DNA of 64,000 nucleotides from Saccharibacillus qingshengii (GTDB taxonomy: Bacteria > Bacillota > Bacilli > Paenibacillales > Paenibacillaceae). This document shows positions 18,012 to 26,093 of the stretch, piece after piece; position 1 is the stretch's first letter; every line of letters starts with the position of its first letter. The DNA lies in contig NZ_JAAZWC010000010.1 of NCBI RefSeq assembly GCF_013185195.1, forward strand, positions 62,001 through 126,000. The letters run 5' to 3'. The position numbers were made by a program, and so were the translations under genes. The notes under the pieces are model-generated. The model was not told the origin of the DNA. It did not search any database and saw only the letters and a list, made by a program, of their open reading frames with translations.

Positions 18012-18117
18012 TACCTTGACCGATAATGATGTTAGGTTACGCCCCTCGAAAACCCGCTTGAACCGTGCGTGTTTCCGATGAACGCAAACCTCAGATTTGA
18101 TTCGGTCAAGGTACTAG
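18008..18117. repeat. Structured palindromic repeat, type B, copy 2
   Basis: Differs from the preceding copy at a single base (C to T in ATAACGATG), so this is a recent tandem duplication. Confidence 0.88.
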
Positions 18118-18207
18118 ACCCGTCTTTTTTTGATCTCCGATTTTTATATGATTTTATGACCGATTATAAGGGTGTTTTCAAAATAAACAGTATGTTATTT
18201 TAGTATC

Positions 18208-18221
18208 AGCAAACGCTTACA
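18208..18221 (+). promoter_or_regulatory. Possible cre (CcpA) site upstream of second GH5 gene
   Basis: AGCAAACGCTTACA matches 12 of 14 positions of the catabolite response consensus, 45 nt before the start codon. The paralogous gene has a similar site at a similar distance. Confidence 0.55.
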
Positions 18222-18265
18222 TTGGATTAAATGTTTGTAATATCTAATTTCGAAGGAGACTGTTC

Positions 18266-19960
18266 ATGAGAAAAAAATCCGTCAAACCAATGGCTGCTCT
18301 GGCGCTCGCTGCCGCTTTGCTGCTCTCTCTGCTGCCTGTTTCTCCCCCCGTATCGGCTGCGGCTCCGCAGAGCGCGATCCAATCCTATGTGGAAGCGATG
18401 CAGCCGGGTTGGAACCTGGGCAATTCGCTCGACGCCGTCGGTTCGGATGAAACCGCCTGGGGCAACTCGCGCATCACCAAGGAACTGATCCAGAATATTG
18501 CCGCGCAGGGTTACAAAAGTATCCGGATTCCGGTCACCTGGAATGCCCATATCGGCGGCGCGCCGAATTATACGATCGATGCCGCCTACATGAACCGGGT
18601 CAAGGAAGTGACGCAGTGGGCGCTCGACGCCAATCTGTACGTCATGGTCAACGTGCATCACGATTCCTGGATCTGGCTGAGCAAAATGGAGAACAACCAT
18701 GACCAGACGCTGGCCCGCTACAAAGCGGTTTGGACGCAAATGGCAAACGCCTTCAAAGGCAGCTCCAACAAACTGATGTTCGAAAGCGTCAACGAGCCCC
18801 GGTTCACCGACGGCGGTACGACGGACGAAAGCCGGCAGCAGGCGCTGCTCAACGAGCTCAACGATTCGTTCCACCAAATCGTGCGCGGCTCCGGCGGCGG
18901 CAATACGGCGCGTCCGCTCGTGATCTCGACGCTTGAAGCTTCGCCGTCGCAGGAACGCATGACGGCCACCTACAACACGATCTCCAAATGGAACGACAAG
19001 AACATTATCGCGACCGTCCACTACTACGGCTTCTGGCCGTTCAGCGTGAACATCGCAGGCTACACGACATTCAATGCGGAAGTCCAAAACGATATCACGA
19101 CCACGTTCGACAACGTCTACAACACCTTCGTGGCCCGCGGCATTCCGGTCATCGTCGGCGAATACGGCCTGCTCGGCTTCGACAAAAACACCGGCGTCAT
19201 CGAACAGGGCGAGAAACTGAAATTTTTCGAGTATATCGGCCATTACCTGAAGCAGAAGCAGATCGCCACCATGCTGTGGGACAACGGTCAGCACTTCAGC
19301 CGCACAACCTACAAATGGTCCGATGCCGACCTGTTCAACGTCATCAAAGCTTCCTGGAGCGGCCGTTCGGCCACCGCTTCGAGCGATTTGATCCACGTGA
19401 AAAAAGGAGCCGCCTCACAGGACAAAAGCGTGACGCTCAACCTGAACGGCCGCACGCTCTCCTCGCTTAGCGTTAACGGCACGACGCTGCAATCCGGCAC
19501 CGATTACACGCTCAGCGGCAGCGCCCTGACGTTCAAGGCACCTCGCCTGTCCCAGCTGACGTCTTCCGGCACGCTCGGCAAAAGCGCCGTGATCACCGCC
19601 AAGTTCAGCGGCGGCGCGGACTGGAAATTCAATGTGGTCTTGTACCAGACGCCGAAGCTGTCAAACGCAAGCGGCACAACGTCCGCGTTCTCTATTCCGA
19701 CCGCGTTTGGCGGCGACCAGCTCGCGACGATGGAAGCCGTCTATGCCGGCGGCGGCAGTGCCGGCCCGCAGAACTGGACGTCTTACAAAGAGTTCGAGAC
19801 GGCGTTCACCCCGACGAGCGGCGCGATCAAGCTGCAGCCGGCTTTCTTTGCCGAAACGAACGACGGCAGCGTGAAATTGACGTTCCACTTCTGGAGCGGG
19901 GAAAAAGTGACGTACACGATCACGAAGAACGGTTCGAACGTAACGGGAACCGCTTCGTAA
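18266..19960 (+). CDS. Secreted GH5 (subfamily 4-like) endoglucanase, paralogue
   Basis: 564 residues, ATG after GAAGGAG. Signal peptide 1-32. Same architecture as the gene at 14691: catalytic domain with GWNLGNSLD, acid/base Glu177 in SVNEPR, nucleophile Glu299 in VGEYG, then X2-like and CBM46-like domains ending in the shared HFWSGEKVTYTITKNG. Long stretches are identical between the two proteins, so they arose by duplication. Extracellular beta-glucan degradation. Own promoter region with probable CcpA control, own terminator. Confidence 0.93.
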   Translation: MRKKSVKPMAALALAAALLLSLLPVSPPVSAAAPQSAIQSYVEAMQPGWNLGNSLDAVGSDETAWGNSRITKELIQNIAAQGYKSIRIPVTWNAHIGGAPNYTIDAAYMNRVKEVTQWALDANLYVMVNVHHDSWIWLSKMENNHDQTLARYKAVWTQMANAFKGSSNKLMFESVNEPRFTDGGTTDESRQQALLNELNDSFHQIVRGSGGGNTARPLVISTLEASPSQERMTATYNTISKWNDKNIIATVHYYGFWPFSVNIAGYTTFNAEVQNDITTTFDNVYNTFVARGIPVIVGEYGLLGFDKNTGVIEQGEKLKFFEYIGHYLKQKQIATMLWDNGQHFSRTTYKWSDADLFNVIKASWSGRSATASSDLIHVKKGAASQDKSVTLNLNGRTLSSLSVNGTTLQSGTDYTLSGSALTFKAPRLSQLTSSGTLGKSAVITAKFSGGADWKFNVVLYQTPKLSNASGTTSAFSIPTAFGGDQLATMEAVYAGGGSAGPQNWTSYKEFETAFTPTSGAIKLQPAFFAETNDGSVKLTFHFWSGEKVTYTITKNGSNVTGTAS

Positions 19961-19975
19961 CCGGGATTGAAACGC

Positions 19976-20013
19976 AAGCGTATCCGCGGCAGAGCAGCGG
20001 ATACGCTTTTTTT
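19976..20013 (+). terminator. Terminator of second GH5 gene
   Basis: AAGCGTATCCGC/GCGGATACGCTT stem followed by TTTTTT. Confidence 0.9.
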
Positions 20014-20137
20014 GCTGCCGCAATACGCAATATCCGTGTACCGTCAGGACGGGGCGGGTAATACTCCTTATTCGCAGGCTTATAGAGAATAACCGACAAC
20101 TCTGCCCAACTATCCGACCGACAAGGAGCTGAATGCG

Positions 20138-20548
20138 ATGAACGACCGCAATCCCCCCACTACCGTCCCGCGCACGATTGGACGAATCTTGTTTGCGCTG
20201 CTGTTCGTAGCCGCGGGCGTCTACCATTTCCGGGAAACGATCGGCTTCGCGGCCATGCTGCCGGACTTCGTGCCGCTGCGCAAAGAATTGATCTGGGTCA
20301 CCGGCGTCGTTGAATGGATCCTCGCGGTCCTGCTGTTCGTGCCGCGGATCCGCAAGCTGATGGGCATCGTCATCTCGATTTATCTGGTGCTCATTTTTCC
20401 GGCCAATATTTATTCGGCGATCATGAACATCCCGATGCCGGGCCAGCACTATACGCCGCCGATCTATCTGTGGCTCCGCCTGCTCGTGCAGCCGCTGTTC
20501 ATCTGGTGGATTCTGTGGGCAACCTGGCCTCCCAAAGACAAGCGCTGA
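20138..20548 (+). CDS. DoxX-family membrane protein
   Basis: 136 residues, ATG after AAGGAG. Four hydrophobic helices (about 13-30, 48-66, 71-92, 108-128), with DoxX-like features such as GRILFALLFVAAGVYHF and FPANIYSA between helices 3 and 4. Function of this subgroup is unclear; some DoxX proteins take part in redox or quinone-linked stress responses. Monocistronic, with a terminator. Confidence 0.8.
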   Translation: MNDRNPPTTVPRTIGRILFALLFVAAGVYHFRETIGFAAMLPDFVPLRKELIWVTGVVEWILAVLLFVPRIRKLMGIVISIYLVLIFPANIYSAIMNIPMPGQHYTPPIYLWLRLLVQPLFIWWILWATWPPKDKR

Positions 20549-20601
20549 AGCGGGCAGCCGTCAAGCCTAGTTGCAGCCCGTAATTGTTCGCAGTCCGTGT
20601 A

Positions 20602-20640
20602 TAAAAAGAAGCGGCCGGGGATGTTCCCCGGCCGCTTCTT
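20602..20640. terminator. Bidirectional terminator between DoxX and ArsR-type regulator
   Basis: Perfect 15-bp stem AAGAAGCGGCCGGGG with complement. A-rich on the left and moderately T-rich on the right, between convergent genes. Confidence 0.85.
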
Positions 20641-20646
20641 CCCTAT

Positions 20647-21261
20647 TCACTTCAACGTTTCCCAGCGTGCCCAGAGTTCCGGCGGGTTCAGTTCGTAGAT
20701 TCCGTTTTCGCGAAACATATACTGATGCATGACGAATTCCCGCCGCAGGGTAGCAAAATCGTCATGAAAATCGAGGATGAAGGCGTTAATCTCCTTCTCC
20801 TCGTACTTGCGTCCCGGCTCAAGCCGCTTCACCAGTTCTTCGAGCACAATCAGCTTTTTTTTGAGCTGGGCGGGGATGCTTTTCAGGCGGCCGTCCGCCG
20901 CGAAGAAGCTTTTGAGTACGGATGCGCGCATCCGGCTCTGCCGCTCTATGGCCGAAGGTTCGGTCTCTTCGGCATTCTCTTCCGAGCCGCGCCGATAGAT
21001 CAGCTCCGCCGTAGCCGATCCGCTGGTACGAATAAAATAATCGTCGAGCGAGAAATAAATCGTGTTCTTGTCCCGGCGTTCCCGGATCAGGCTCGCTGCC
21101 CGCAGCTTCGACGCATGATGCGTAATGGTCGCGGGCGTCACGTTCAAACGTCCGGCCAGCGCCTGACCGTTCAATTCGCCTTCGCTGAGCAGGATCAGCA
21201 TCCGGATCCGCGTCGGATCGGCCAGTGCCTTGTGATAGGCGACCAGTTTCTCCAGCTGCAT
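20647..21261 (-). CDS. ArsR-type winged-helix regulator fused to DUF2087
   Basis: 204 residues from ATG 21261, preceded by GAGAGGAG; an earlier in-frame ATG at 21306 has no ribosome binding site. N-terminal winged helix (about 1-85): KALADPTRIRMLILL, recognition helix region NVTPATITHHASKL, wing RRDKNTIYFSL. The C-terminal DUF2087 domain (about 115-190: DGRLKSIPAQLKKKLIVLEELV, INAFILDFHDDFATLRREFV) is shared with the small protein at 22932. Likely the repressor of the adjacent MFS operon, whose promoter carries an inverted-repeat operator. The effector is unknown. Confidence 0.85.
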   Translation of the reverse strand: MQLEKLVAYHKALADPTRIRMLILLSEGELNGQALAGRLNVTPATITHHASKLRAASLIRERRDKNTIYFSLDDYFIRTSGSATAELIYRRGSEENAEETEPSAIERQSRMRASVLKSFFAADGRLKSIPAQLKKKLIVLEELVKRLEPGRKYEEKEINAFILDFHDDFATLRREFVMHQYMFRENGIYELNPPELWARWETLK

Positions 21262-21355
21262 GCCAACCGCACTCCTCTCGGATGGTGTTTCCTTGTCTAT
21301 CCCCATTGAAGCACGAACCCGGCGGCGGAAGCAAGCGGGATACCGACTCCTGCAC

Positions 21356-21585
21356 TTATCCTTCGGGAAGCTTCAAACCCCGCAAATGCGCGATGTCCGC
21401 GAAAATCCCCAGCCGCAGACGGGCATCTTCGACCGGTTCGATTCCAAGCCGATTCGCCAGGTACCCCGCCGTTTCCAAGGCTCGCCTCAGCGGACTCGAG
21501 ACAATGGCCCCGATCGATCCGCCCTGCAGAGCCCGGGCCGCCGGCTCTTGAGGCCGTGACGCACCAGCCAAACGGTAACGGTCAT
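21356..21585 (-). pseudogene. Histidine phosphatase (phosphoglycerate mutase-like) remnant
   Basis: ATG 21585 (overlapping the MFS stop as ATGA, with GGAGG upstream) begins MTVTVWLVRHG, the catalytic RHG motif of the histidine phosphatase superfamily. The frame is lost within about 20 codons. A second frame then carries the later SSPLRRALETA motif and runs to 21356. The segment between RHG and SSPL is far too short and the C-terminal half is absent, so there is an internal deletion with frameshift plus 3-prime truncation. Confidence 0.75.
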
Positions 21586-22919
21586 GGCGCAGCCTCCTCC
21601 ATCTTCAACCGATTCCGCTCCAGCCCCTTATCGTCAACAGCCAGAGCGTTGAGGCGTCTGCGCAGCGGAAGCAGCAGCAGAGCCGGAATACAGGACAACA
21701 CGATCAGCAGGCCTGCGCCGAGACCGATCATACGGGCCGGCAGGAAATCCAGCAGAACCCCCGCCGTCAGCATCGATACGCCCATCGTGACGTTGGACAG
21801 CGTCTCGTTGAGCGCAAAAGCACGGCCGTGAACCGGTTCGGGCACTGCCTTCATGATCAGCGTCGCCAGCGCCGCATTTGCCAAGCCTCCGCCAAGCGTA
21901 GCCAGCAGTATGAATATCGCGCCCAGGATCAGATGGGGAGCGGTGCTGACGCCAATATGGGCCAATCCTTCTACCGCTGCTCCCGCAATAACAACCTGAA
22001 CCGGCCAGCGCTTGAAAGACGGCGCCAGCAGACCCCCGAGAATAAAGCCGACTCCCAGCGATCCGTACAAGACGCCGACTCCCCGGTCTCCCGCTCCGAA
22101 TACCTGATAGCCGTAGACGCTGATCAGCACATTGATCGCGCCCCCGCCTATCGGCCAGGCGACAGATTGAACCGCTACCACCTTCATCAGAGGGGAACGC
22201 CGGAACGTTTGCCAGAAATCCGCAGCTTCGCGGCTGCCCGGCGAGAGCTGTGGAGGCCGGAGATCCAGAGGAGAGCCGGACTCCGTTTGGGGAGACGATG
22301 CGGTCACCGCCCGTTGAGTCGCTTCTCGACCGTAACGGCGTTCGGGATCCGGCATCGCTCCGACCAGCAGTCCGGATGCCAGAAACGTCAGGGCATTCAG
22401 CATAAACGACCACTGCGGTCCGAACATCGCGCTCGCCGCTCCGCCAAGCATGGCGCCGAGCGTCATATTCATACCGCCCAGCATCTGGTCGAACGCATTG
22501 GCCGCCGGCAGATTCCCCGGACTTACAATTCGCGGAATCAGCGACTGCCGGGCCGGCAGCGACAGTGCCGAGAAGACCACAAGTCCCACCGTTGCCGCAT
22601 AAGCGATCCAGATCCGTTCGGGCTTATCCACCCACAGCAGCGACAGGGCAAGACCGATCCTCGCATAATCCGAGATCAGCAGAATCGTTTTTTTGCTGCG
22701 TTTGTCCGCCAGCAGGCCTCCGATCGGGCCCATAACCAGATAAGGCAGCGTCCTCGCGGCCAGCGTAATCCCGACGGCCATGCCGGAACCGGTCAGCTGC
22801 AGCAGCAGGCTCAAGATCGCCACGCTGCTGAACCAGTCGCCGATGCCGCTGACAAAATTGGCAGCCGCAAGCTTGCGGTAGGCCGGTTCTTTTTTCCATA
22901 ATTCCAGCAGTTCGCCCAT
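21582..22919 (-). CDS. Major facilitator superfamily exporter
   Basis: 445 residues with about 12 hydrophobic helices and a charged central loop (about 195-235). The MFS signature GGLLADKRSKK sits between helices 2 and 3. Related families (MFS_3, macrolide-efflux MefA type) show the same layout, so a drug or metabolite exporter is likely; the substrate cannot be told. It is the second gene of an operon, 12 nt after the DUF2087 gene, and its end overlaps a broken phosphatase gene. Confidence 0.88.
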   Translation of the reverse strand: MGELLELWKKEPAYRKLAAANFVSGIGDWFSSVAILSLLLQLTGSGMAVGITLAARTLPYLVMGPIGGLLADKRSKKTILLISDYARIGLALSLLWVDKPERIWIAYAATVGLVVFSALSLPARQSLIPRIVSPGNLPAANAFDQMLGGMNMTLGAMLGGAASAMFGPQWSFMLNALTFLASGLLVGAMPDPERRYGREATQRAVTASSPQTESGSPLDLRPPQLSPGSREAADFWQTFRRSPLMKVVAVQSVAWPIGGGAINVLISVYGYQVFGAGDRGVGVLYGSLGVGFILGGLLAPSFKRWPVQVVIAGAAVEGLAHIGVSTAPHLILGAIFILLATLGGGLANAALATLIMKAVPEPVHGRAFALNETLSNVTMGVSMLTAGVLLDFLPARMIGLGAGLLIVLSCIPALLLLPLRRRLNALAVDDKGLERNRLKMEEAAP

Positions 22920-22931
22920 GTCTTCGCCGCC

Positions 22932-23237
22932 TCAGGACAGATCTTCCCAGCGCCGGGCCGCCGACTTGGGATTGCGTCTGTAGATTTCGCTGCTGCGCGA
23001 CATAAAGCCCTGTACGATAAACTCCCGCCGAATCGTCGCATAATCGTCATGGTACAGCCGAATGAAAGCATTGATCTCCGATTCCGCATAGTCGCGTTCC
23101 GGTTCCAGCTTGTCCACCAGATATTCCAGGACGATCAATTTTTTCTTAAGCTGTGCCGGGATGCTTTTGAGCCGTCCTTCCCGATCCAAAAAGTTCCGGA
23201 TGGTCGAGTCGCGCAGCAGGTTCATAGGTTGGGGCAT
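22932..23237 (-). CDS. Stand-alone DUF2087 protein
   Basis: 101 residues, ATG after AGGAGGAACTCGC. Consists of DUF2087 only: DREGRLKSIPAQLKKKLIVLEYLV, then INAFIRLYHDDYATIRREFI. It lacks the winged helix present in the second DUF2087 protein at 20647. First gene of the operon with the exporter, directly behind the operator. It may be a co-regulator or titrator of the repressor, perhaps through heterodimers (inference). Confidence 0.85.
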   Translation of the reverse strand: MPQPMNLLRDSTIRNFLDREGRLKSIPAQLKKKLIVLEYLVDKLEPERDYAESEINAFIRLYHDDYATIRREFIVQGFMSRSSEIYRRNPKSAARRWEDLS

Positions 23238-23252
23238 GCGAGTTCCTCCTTT

Positions 23253-23322
23253 TCTAATTTAACAAATATCTAATTAGCCAAACGTTAAATTAGATACTAC
23301 CGGCGGAACCGTTTCTTGTCAA
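23253..23322 (-). promoter_or_regulatory. Promoter and inverted-repeat operator of the DUF2087/MFS operon
   Basis: Minus-strand promoter TTGACA (23322-23317), 17-nt spacer, TAGTAT (23299-23294). Immediately downstream is a perfect 11-bp inverted repeat TCTAATTTAAC/GTTAAATTAGA (23253-23263 and 23284-23294), with a further TCTAATTAG half-site (23269-23277) in between. The operator touches the -10 box and covers the start of transcription, as expected for a repressor. Confidence 0.8.
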
Positions 23323-23324
23323 CA

Positions 23325-23356
23325 CAAAAAGGCACGACCGCATCGCGGCCGTACCT
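23325..23356 (-). terminator. Terminator after degenerate phosphotransferase-like gene
   Basis: GGTACGGCCGC/GCGGTCGTGCC stem (one mismatch), then TTTTTG on the minus strand. Confidence 0.8.
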
Positions 23357-23390
23357 TCGGAGCGAACTTCTTTTTCGGTTTGCGCAGAAA

Positions 23391-24263
23391 TCAGGCTTCC
23401 GGCAGCAGCATCCGCCAGAACTGCCAAGCGGCGACGTATTCGTCCAGCTCGGCGGATTGTTCCGCCGCGCAGACGCCCATTCGGCAGTAAATACGCAGCA
23501 GCGCTTCCTGCACGAGCCGTTCCTGGCCCGCCGTTTGTTCGTTAAGCCGCGAATAGGCTTCGAACAGTACCTCCAGCGACAGATCATCCGGCGTCGAACA
23601 GAAAGCCTGCACCAGATCGTACAGCACCGGGCCCACAGTCGGCTTGGGTTCGATTACCCCGACCAATTCCTGTTTGAGGAAGATCAAATTCCGGGCCTCC
23701 ATCCCCCCGTGCAGCAGGAATTTACCGCCCGCTTCGGACAAAGGATCCAGCAGCAGCGCGACACGCTCGCAGTCTTCCGCGGGCTGCAGTCCGTTGAGGT
23801 TCTCCCGCGCTTTCGACAGCTCGCGCTCGTTGAACTCGCTCCAAGAAGAACAAGGTTCGGTCAAGCGTCCCCATTTGCCTCCGGCTTCGTCCGTTTCGTA
23901 CCGGTTCAGCAGTTCGGTGACGATCAGCGGAAGCCAGATTTTTTCGGACCCGCGTTCTTCGGTCACGTTTCCCGCCGATCCTTCCACATAAGGCTGAACG
24001 AGATAACCTTTGACCGGATCGGCGTATTTTACATTCGGCAGCAGCAGGCTGTCCGGATAAGCTTTGTGCAGCTGCTCCGACATGGCGATATTTTCCGGCG
24101 TATCCATGCGCAGTGCGTATTTCGCCTTCCCGTCCGCGGTCAGCAGATAGGTTCGCTTATCCTCTTCTTCGCGCTCCGGCTTTTCCCGGAGTTCGACCGT
24201 CTCGATAATGCCTTTCATAAACAAATGCTGAAGCGTAGCGTAAATGCGTGGTGCGAGCGTCAT
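23391..24263 (-). CDS. Phosphotransferase-fold protein lacking catalytic residues
   Basis: 290 residues, ATG with AGGGGG and AAAGGA upstream. The first 50 residues resemble a winged helix (PRIYATLQHLFMKGIIETVEL, YLLTADGKAKYAL). The C-terminal part has the layout of aminoglycoside/choline kinase folds: LLHGGMEARNLIF in the place of HGDxxxxN, then GVIEP in the place of the metal-binding DxD. Both acidic catalytic positions are substituted, so phosphotransfer is unlikely. A regulatory or binding role is possible. Family assignment is tentative. Confidence 0.55.
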   Translation of the reverse strand: MTLAPRIYATLQHLFMKGIIETVELREKPEREEEDKRTYLLTADGKAKYALRMDTPENIAMSEQLHKAYPDSLLLPNVKYADPVKGYLVQPYVEGSAGNVTEERGSEKIWLPLIVTELLNRYETDEAGGKWGRLTEPCSSWSEFNERELSKARENLNGLQPAEDCERVALLLDPLSEAGGKFLLHGGMEARNLIFLKQELVGVIEPKPTVGPVLYDLVQAFCSTPDDLSLEVLFEAYSRLNEQTAGQERLVQEALLRIYCRMGVCAAEQSAELDEYVAAWQFWRMLLPEA

Positions 24264-24434
24264 TCCTTTTCTTCCCCCTAAGTTGCGTAAATGCTTGGCA
24301 GCCTGTATAAGTCAACTGATGTAGTGTACCACGGGGTGGAAGGTTACAAAAGGAATTTGTCCGAAAGTCTCCTTGCCATCGTCTACTGCATGTTCAACAG
24401 GTATAGGCCGCGGTAAGCTTTTTGCCTCCCCTGT

Positions 24435-25010
24435 CTACGCGAAATACTCCGGATAATATTTGGGGCAGAAACAATGTTTGTCGTTCAGCGGCGGGTCGAC
24501 TGCGCGTTCGGTGAGGAATCCCAGCTTGGTCTCGAACGTTTCGACGGCCTTCACGGTTCGGGGAGTCACGTCAAAAGGCTTGTCCGCGTCCGAGATCGTA
24601 ATCACGAGCTTGCCCGGCCGGACCCAGACATGCGCAGGCAGATTGAACAGCTTCAGGTGACCGGGCTGTTTGAGGTTCGGATACTCTTGAATACGGAACC
24701 GGTCCGCAGCCGCACTGGCCGCGTCAATCTCCGGCAGCGATTGCAAGGTGATGCCCAGATGATCGCAGATTTCCATCAGCTCCTCCCGCGACGATACGCG
24801 AAAAGCGGCCATCAAGCGATCCCGGTCTCCCGTCTGGTCGGCATTTGCGCGGCAGAAACGGAACACGCGCAGCCTACGGCCCCATTCTTTCAGTTCAAGC
24901 CGGGGATGGGTTTCATAGAAATAGCGAAACCAGATCTCTTCCTGTTCTTCCTTGGTCGGTACATGGCGCTTGGGCTGCTTCTTCTCGGGTTTGATAAACA
25001 TTCTCCACAT
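24435..25010 (-). CDS. Conserved hypothetical protein
   Basis: 191 residues from ATG 25010 after GGGAGGG. Basic N-terminus (KPEKKQPKRH), then a helical region (WFRYFYETHPRLELKEWGRRLR) and a beta-containing C-terminal half ending in CFCPKYYPEYFA with two closely spaced cysteines. Cytosolic, no signal peptide or membrane segment. I do not recognise the family. Confidence 0.7.
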   Translation of the reverse strand: MWRMFIKPEKKQPKRHVPTKEEQEEIWFRYFYETHPRLELKEWGRRLRVFRFCRANADQTGDRDRLMAAFRVSSREELMEICDHLGITLQSLPEIDAASAAADRFRIQEYPNLKQPGHLKLFNLPAHVWVRPGKLVITISDADKPFDVTPRTVKAVETFETKLGFLTERAVDPPLNDKHCFCPKYYPEYFA

Positions 25011-25265
25011 GGGAATCCCTCCCGTTCGTTTGAGCGGCCTCGGCTTCAAGAATCTTTTGCCGTCCAGCCGTCTTCTTATGGTTATTGTACCCGCTCCGGG
25101 GCCGAATGCGAGAGGACCCCGCTTCTTTTTTTTGCAAAAAGACATCTTCTCGGGCGCATCCTCAGGATTGACCGCAGCGTGCTGAAAGCGTATTCTATTT
25201 CTGGAATCGCGGAGCGCCCGCGCAGGGAAACAAGCCGGCGGGACGCACCTACAAGGAGGATACGC

Positions 25266-26075
25266 ATGAATATTTTGTTGAATCTTTTTCCCGGAGGGCT
25301 TCATAAAGCGTTGACCTTCAGTTACGATGACGGACGCACGCAGGACCGGAAACTTGTGGACCTGTTCAACCGTCACCGCCTCAAAGCGACGTTTCATCTC
25401 AATTCAGGCAAATTCGACGAAGACGGTTATGTGAAATACGAAGAAGTCGCTAGGCTGTACGCGGGACACGAAGTATCGGCGCATACGGTCACGCACCCTT
25501 TTCTCGAGCGGATTCCGCGCGAGCGGCTGATGATGGAAGTGCTGGACGACCGAGGCGCGCTTGAAGAACTGACCGGCTATCCCGTACGCGGCATGTCGTA
25601 TCCGTACGGCGCCTATACCGAAGAAGTGGCGGATGCGATCGGTTCGCTGGGTATCCGCTACTGCCGCACCGTGCATTCGACCGGAACCTTCACGGTGCCG
25701 CAGCGCCCGCTGACCTGGCATCCCACCTGTCACCACAAGCAGATGAAGGAACACGGAGAAGCCTTCCTGGCGCTCGATCCGCCGCCGCATTACGCAAATC
25801 TGGCGCTGCTGTACGTCTGGGGCCACAGTTACGAATTCGACAACGACGGAAACTGGAACGAAATCGAAGAATTCTGTGCCACATTCGCGGGACGCTCCGA
25901 TATCTGGTATGCCACGAATATCGAAATCGCGGACTATCTGGAAGCTCTGCGAAGACTGGAGTTTTCCGTGGGCGGCACGCTGGTCCGCAATCCGTCCGCG
26001 GGATCCGTCTGGATCACGGCAAACGGAGAAGCGGTCGAGATCGCCGGCGGGGAAACGAAACGTCTGGATGGATAA
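25266..26075 (+). CDS. Polysaccharide deacetylase-like protein
   Basis: 269 residues, ATG after AAGGAGG. NodB-type motifs: TFSYDDG with the catalytic and metal-binding Asp pair, HTVTHP (H-x-x-x-H metal ligands), RGMSYPYG, and a later HSYEF. There is no signal peptide, so it is probably cytosolic or uses an intracellular sugar or amide substrate. The C-terminal 60 residues form a small beta extension. An upstream in-frame extension belongs to the antisense of another gene. Confidence 0.88.
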   Translation: MNILLNLFPGGLHKALTFSYDDGRTQDRKLVDLFNRHRLKATFHLNSGKFDEDGYVKYEEVARLYAGHEVSAHTVTHPFLERIPRERLMMEVLDDRGALEELTGYPVRGMSYPYGAYTEEVADAIGSLGIRYCRTVHSTGTFTVPQRPLTWHPTCHHKQMKEHGEAFLALDPPPHYANLALLYVWGHSYEFDNDGNWNEIEEFCATFAGRSDIWYATNIEIADYLEALRRLEFSVGGTLVRNPSAGSVWITANGEAVEIAGGETKRLDG

Positions 26076-26093
26076 CAATGCCGGTCCTGCCGG

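Noticed and set aside
17798-18117. CRISPR array
   Set aside because: The repeats are 110-bp palindromes without spacers and no cas gene is near.
24474-25265. N-terminal extension of the deacetylase frame
   Set aside because: It is antisense to the gene at 24435-25010; ATG 25266 has AAGGAGG and begins the family-like sequence.
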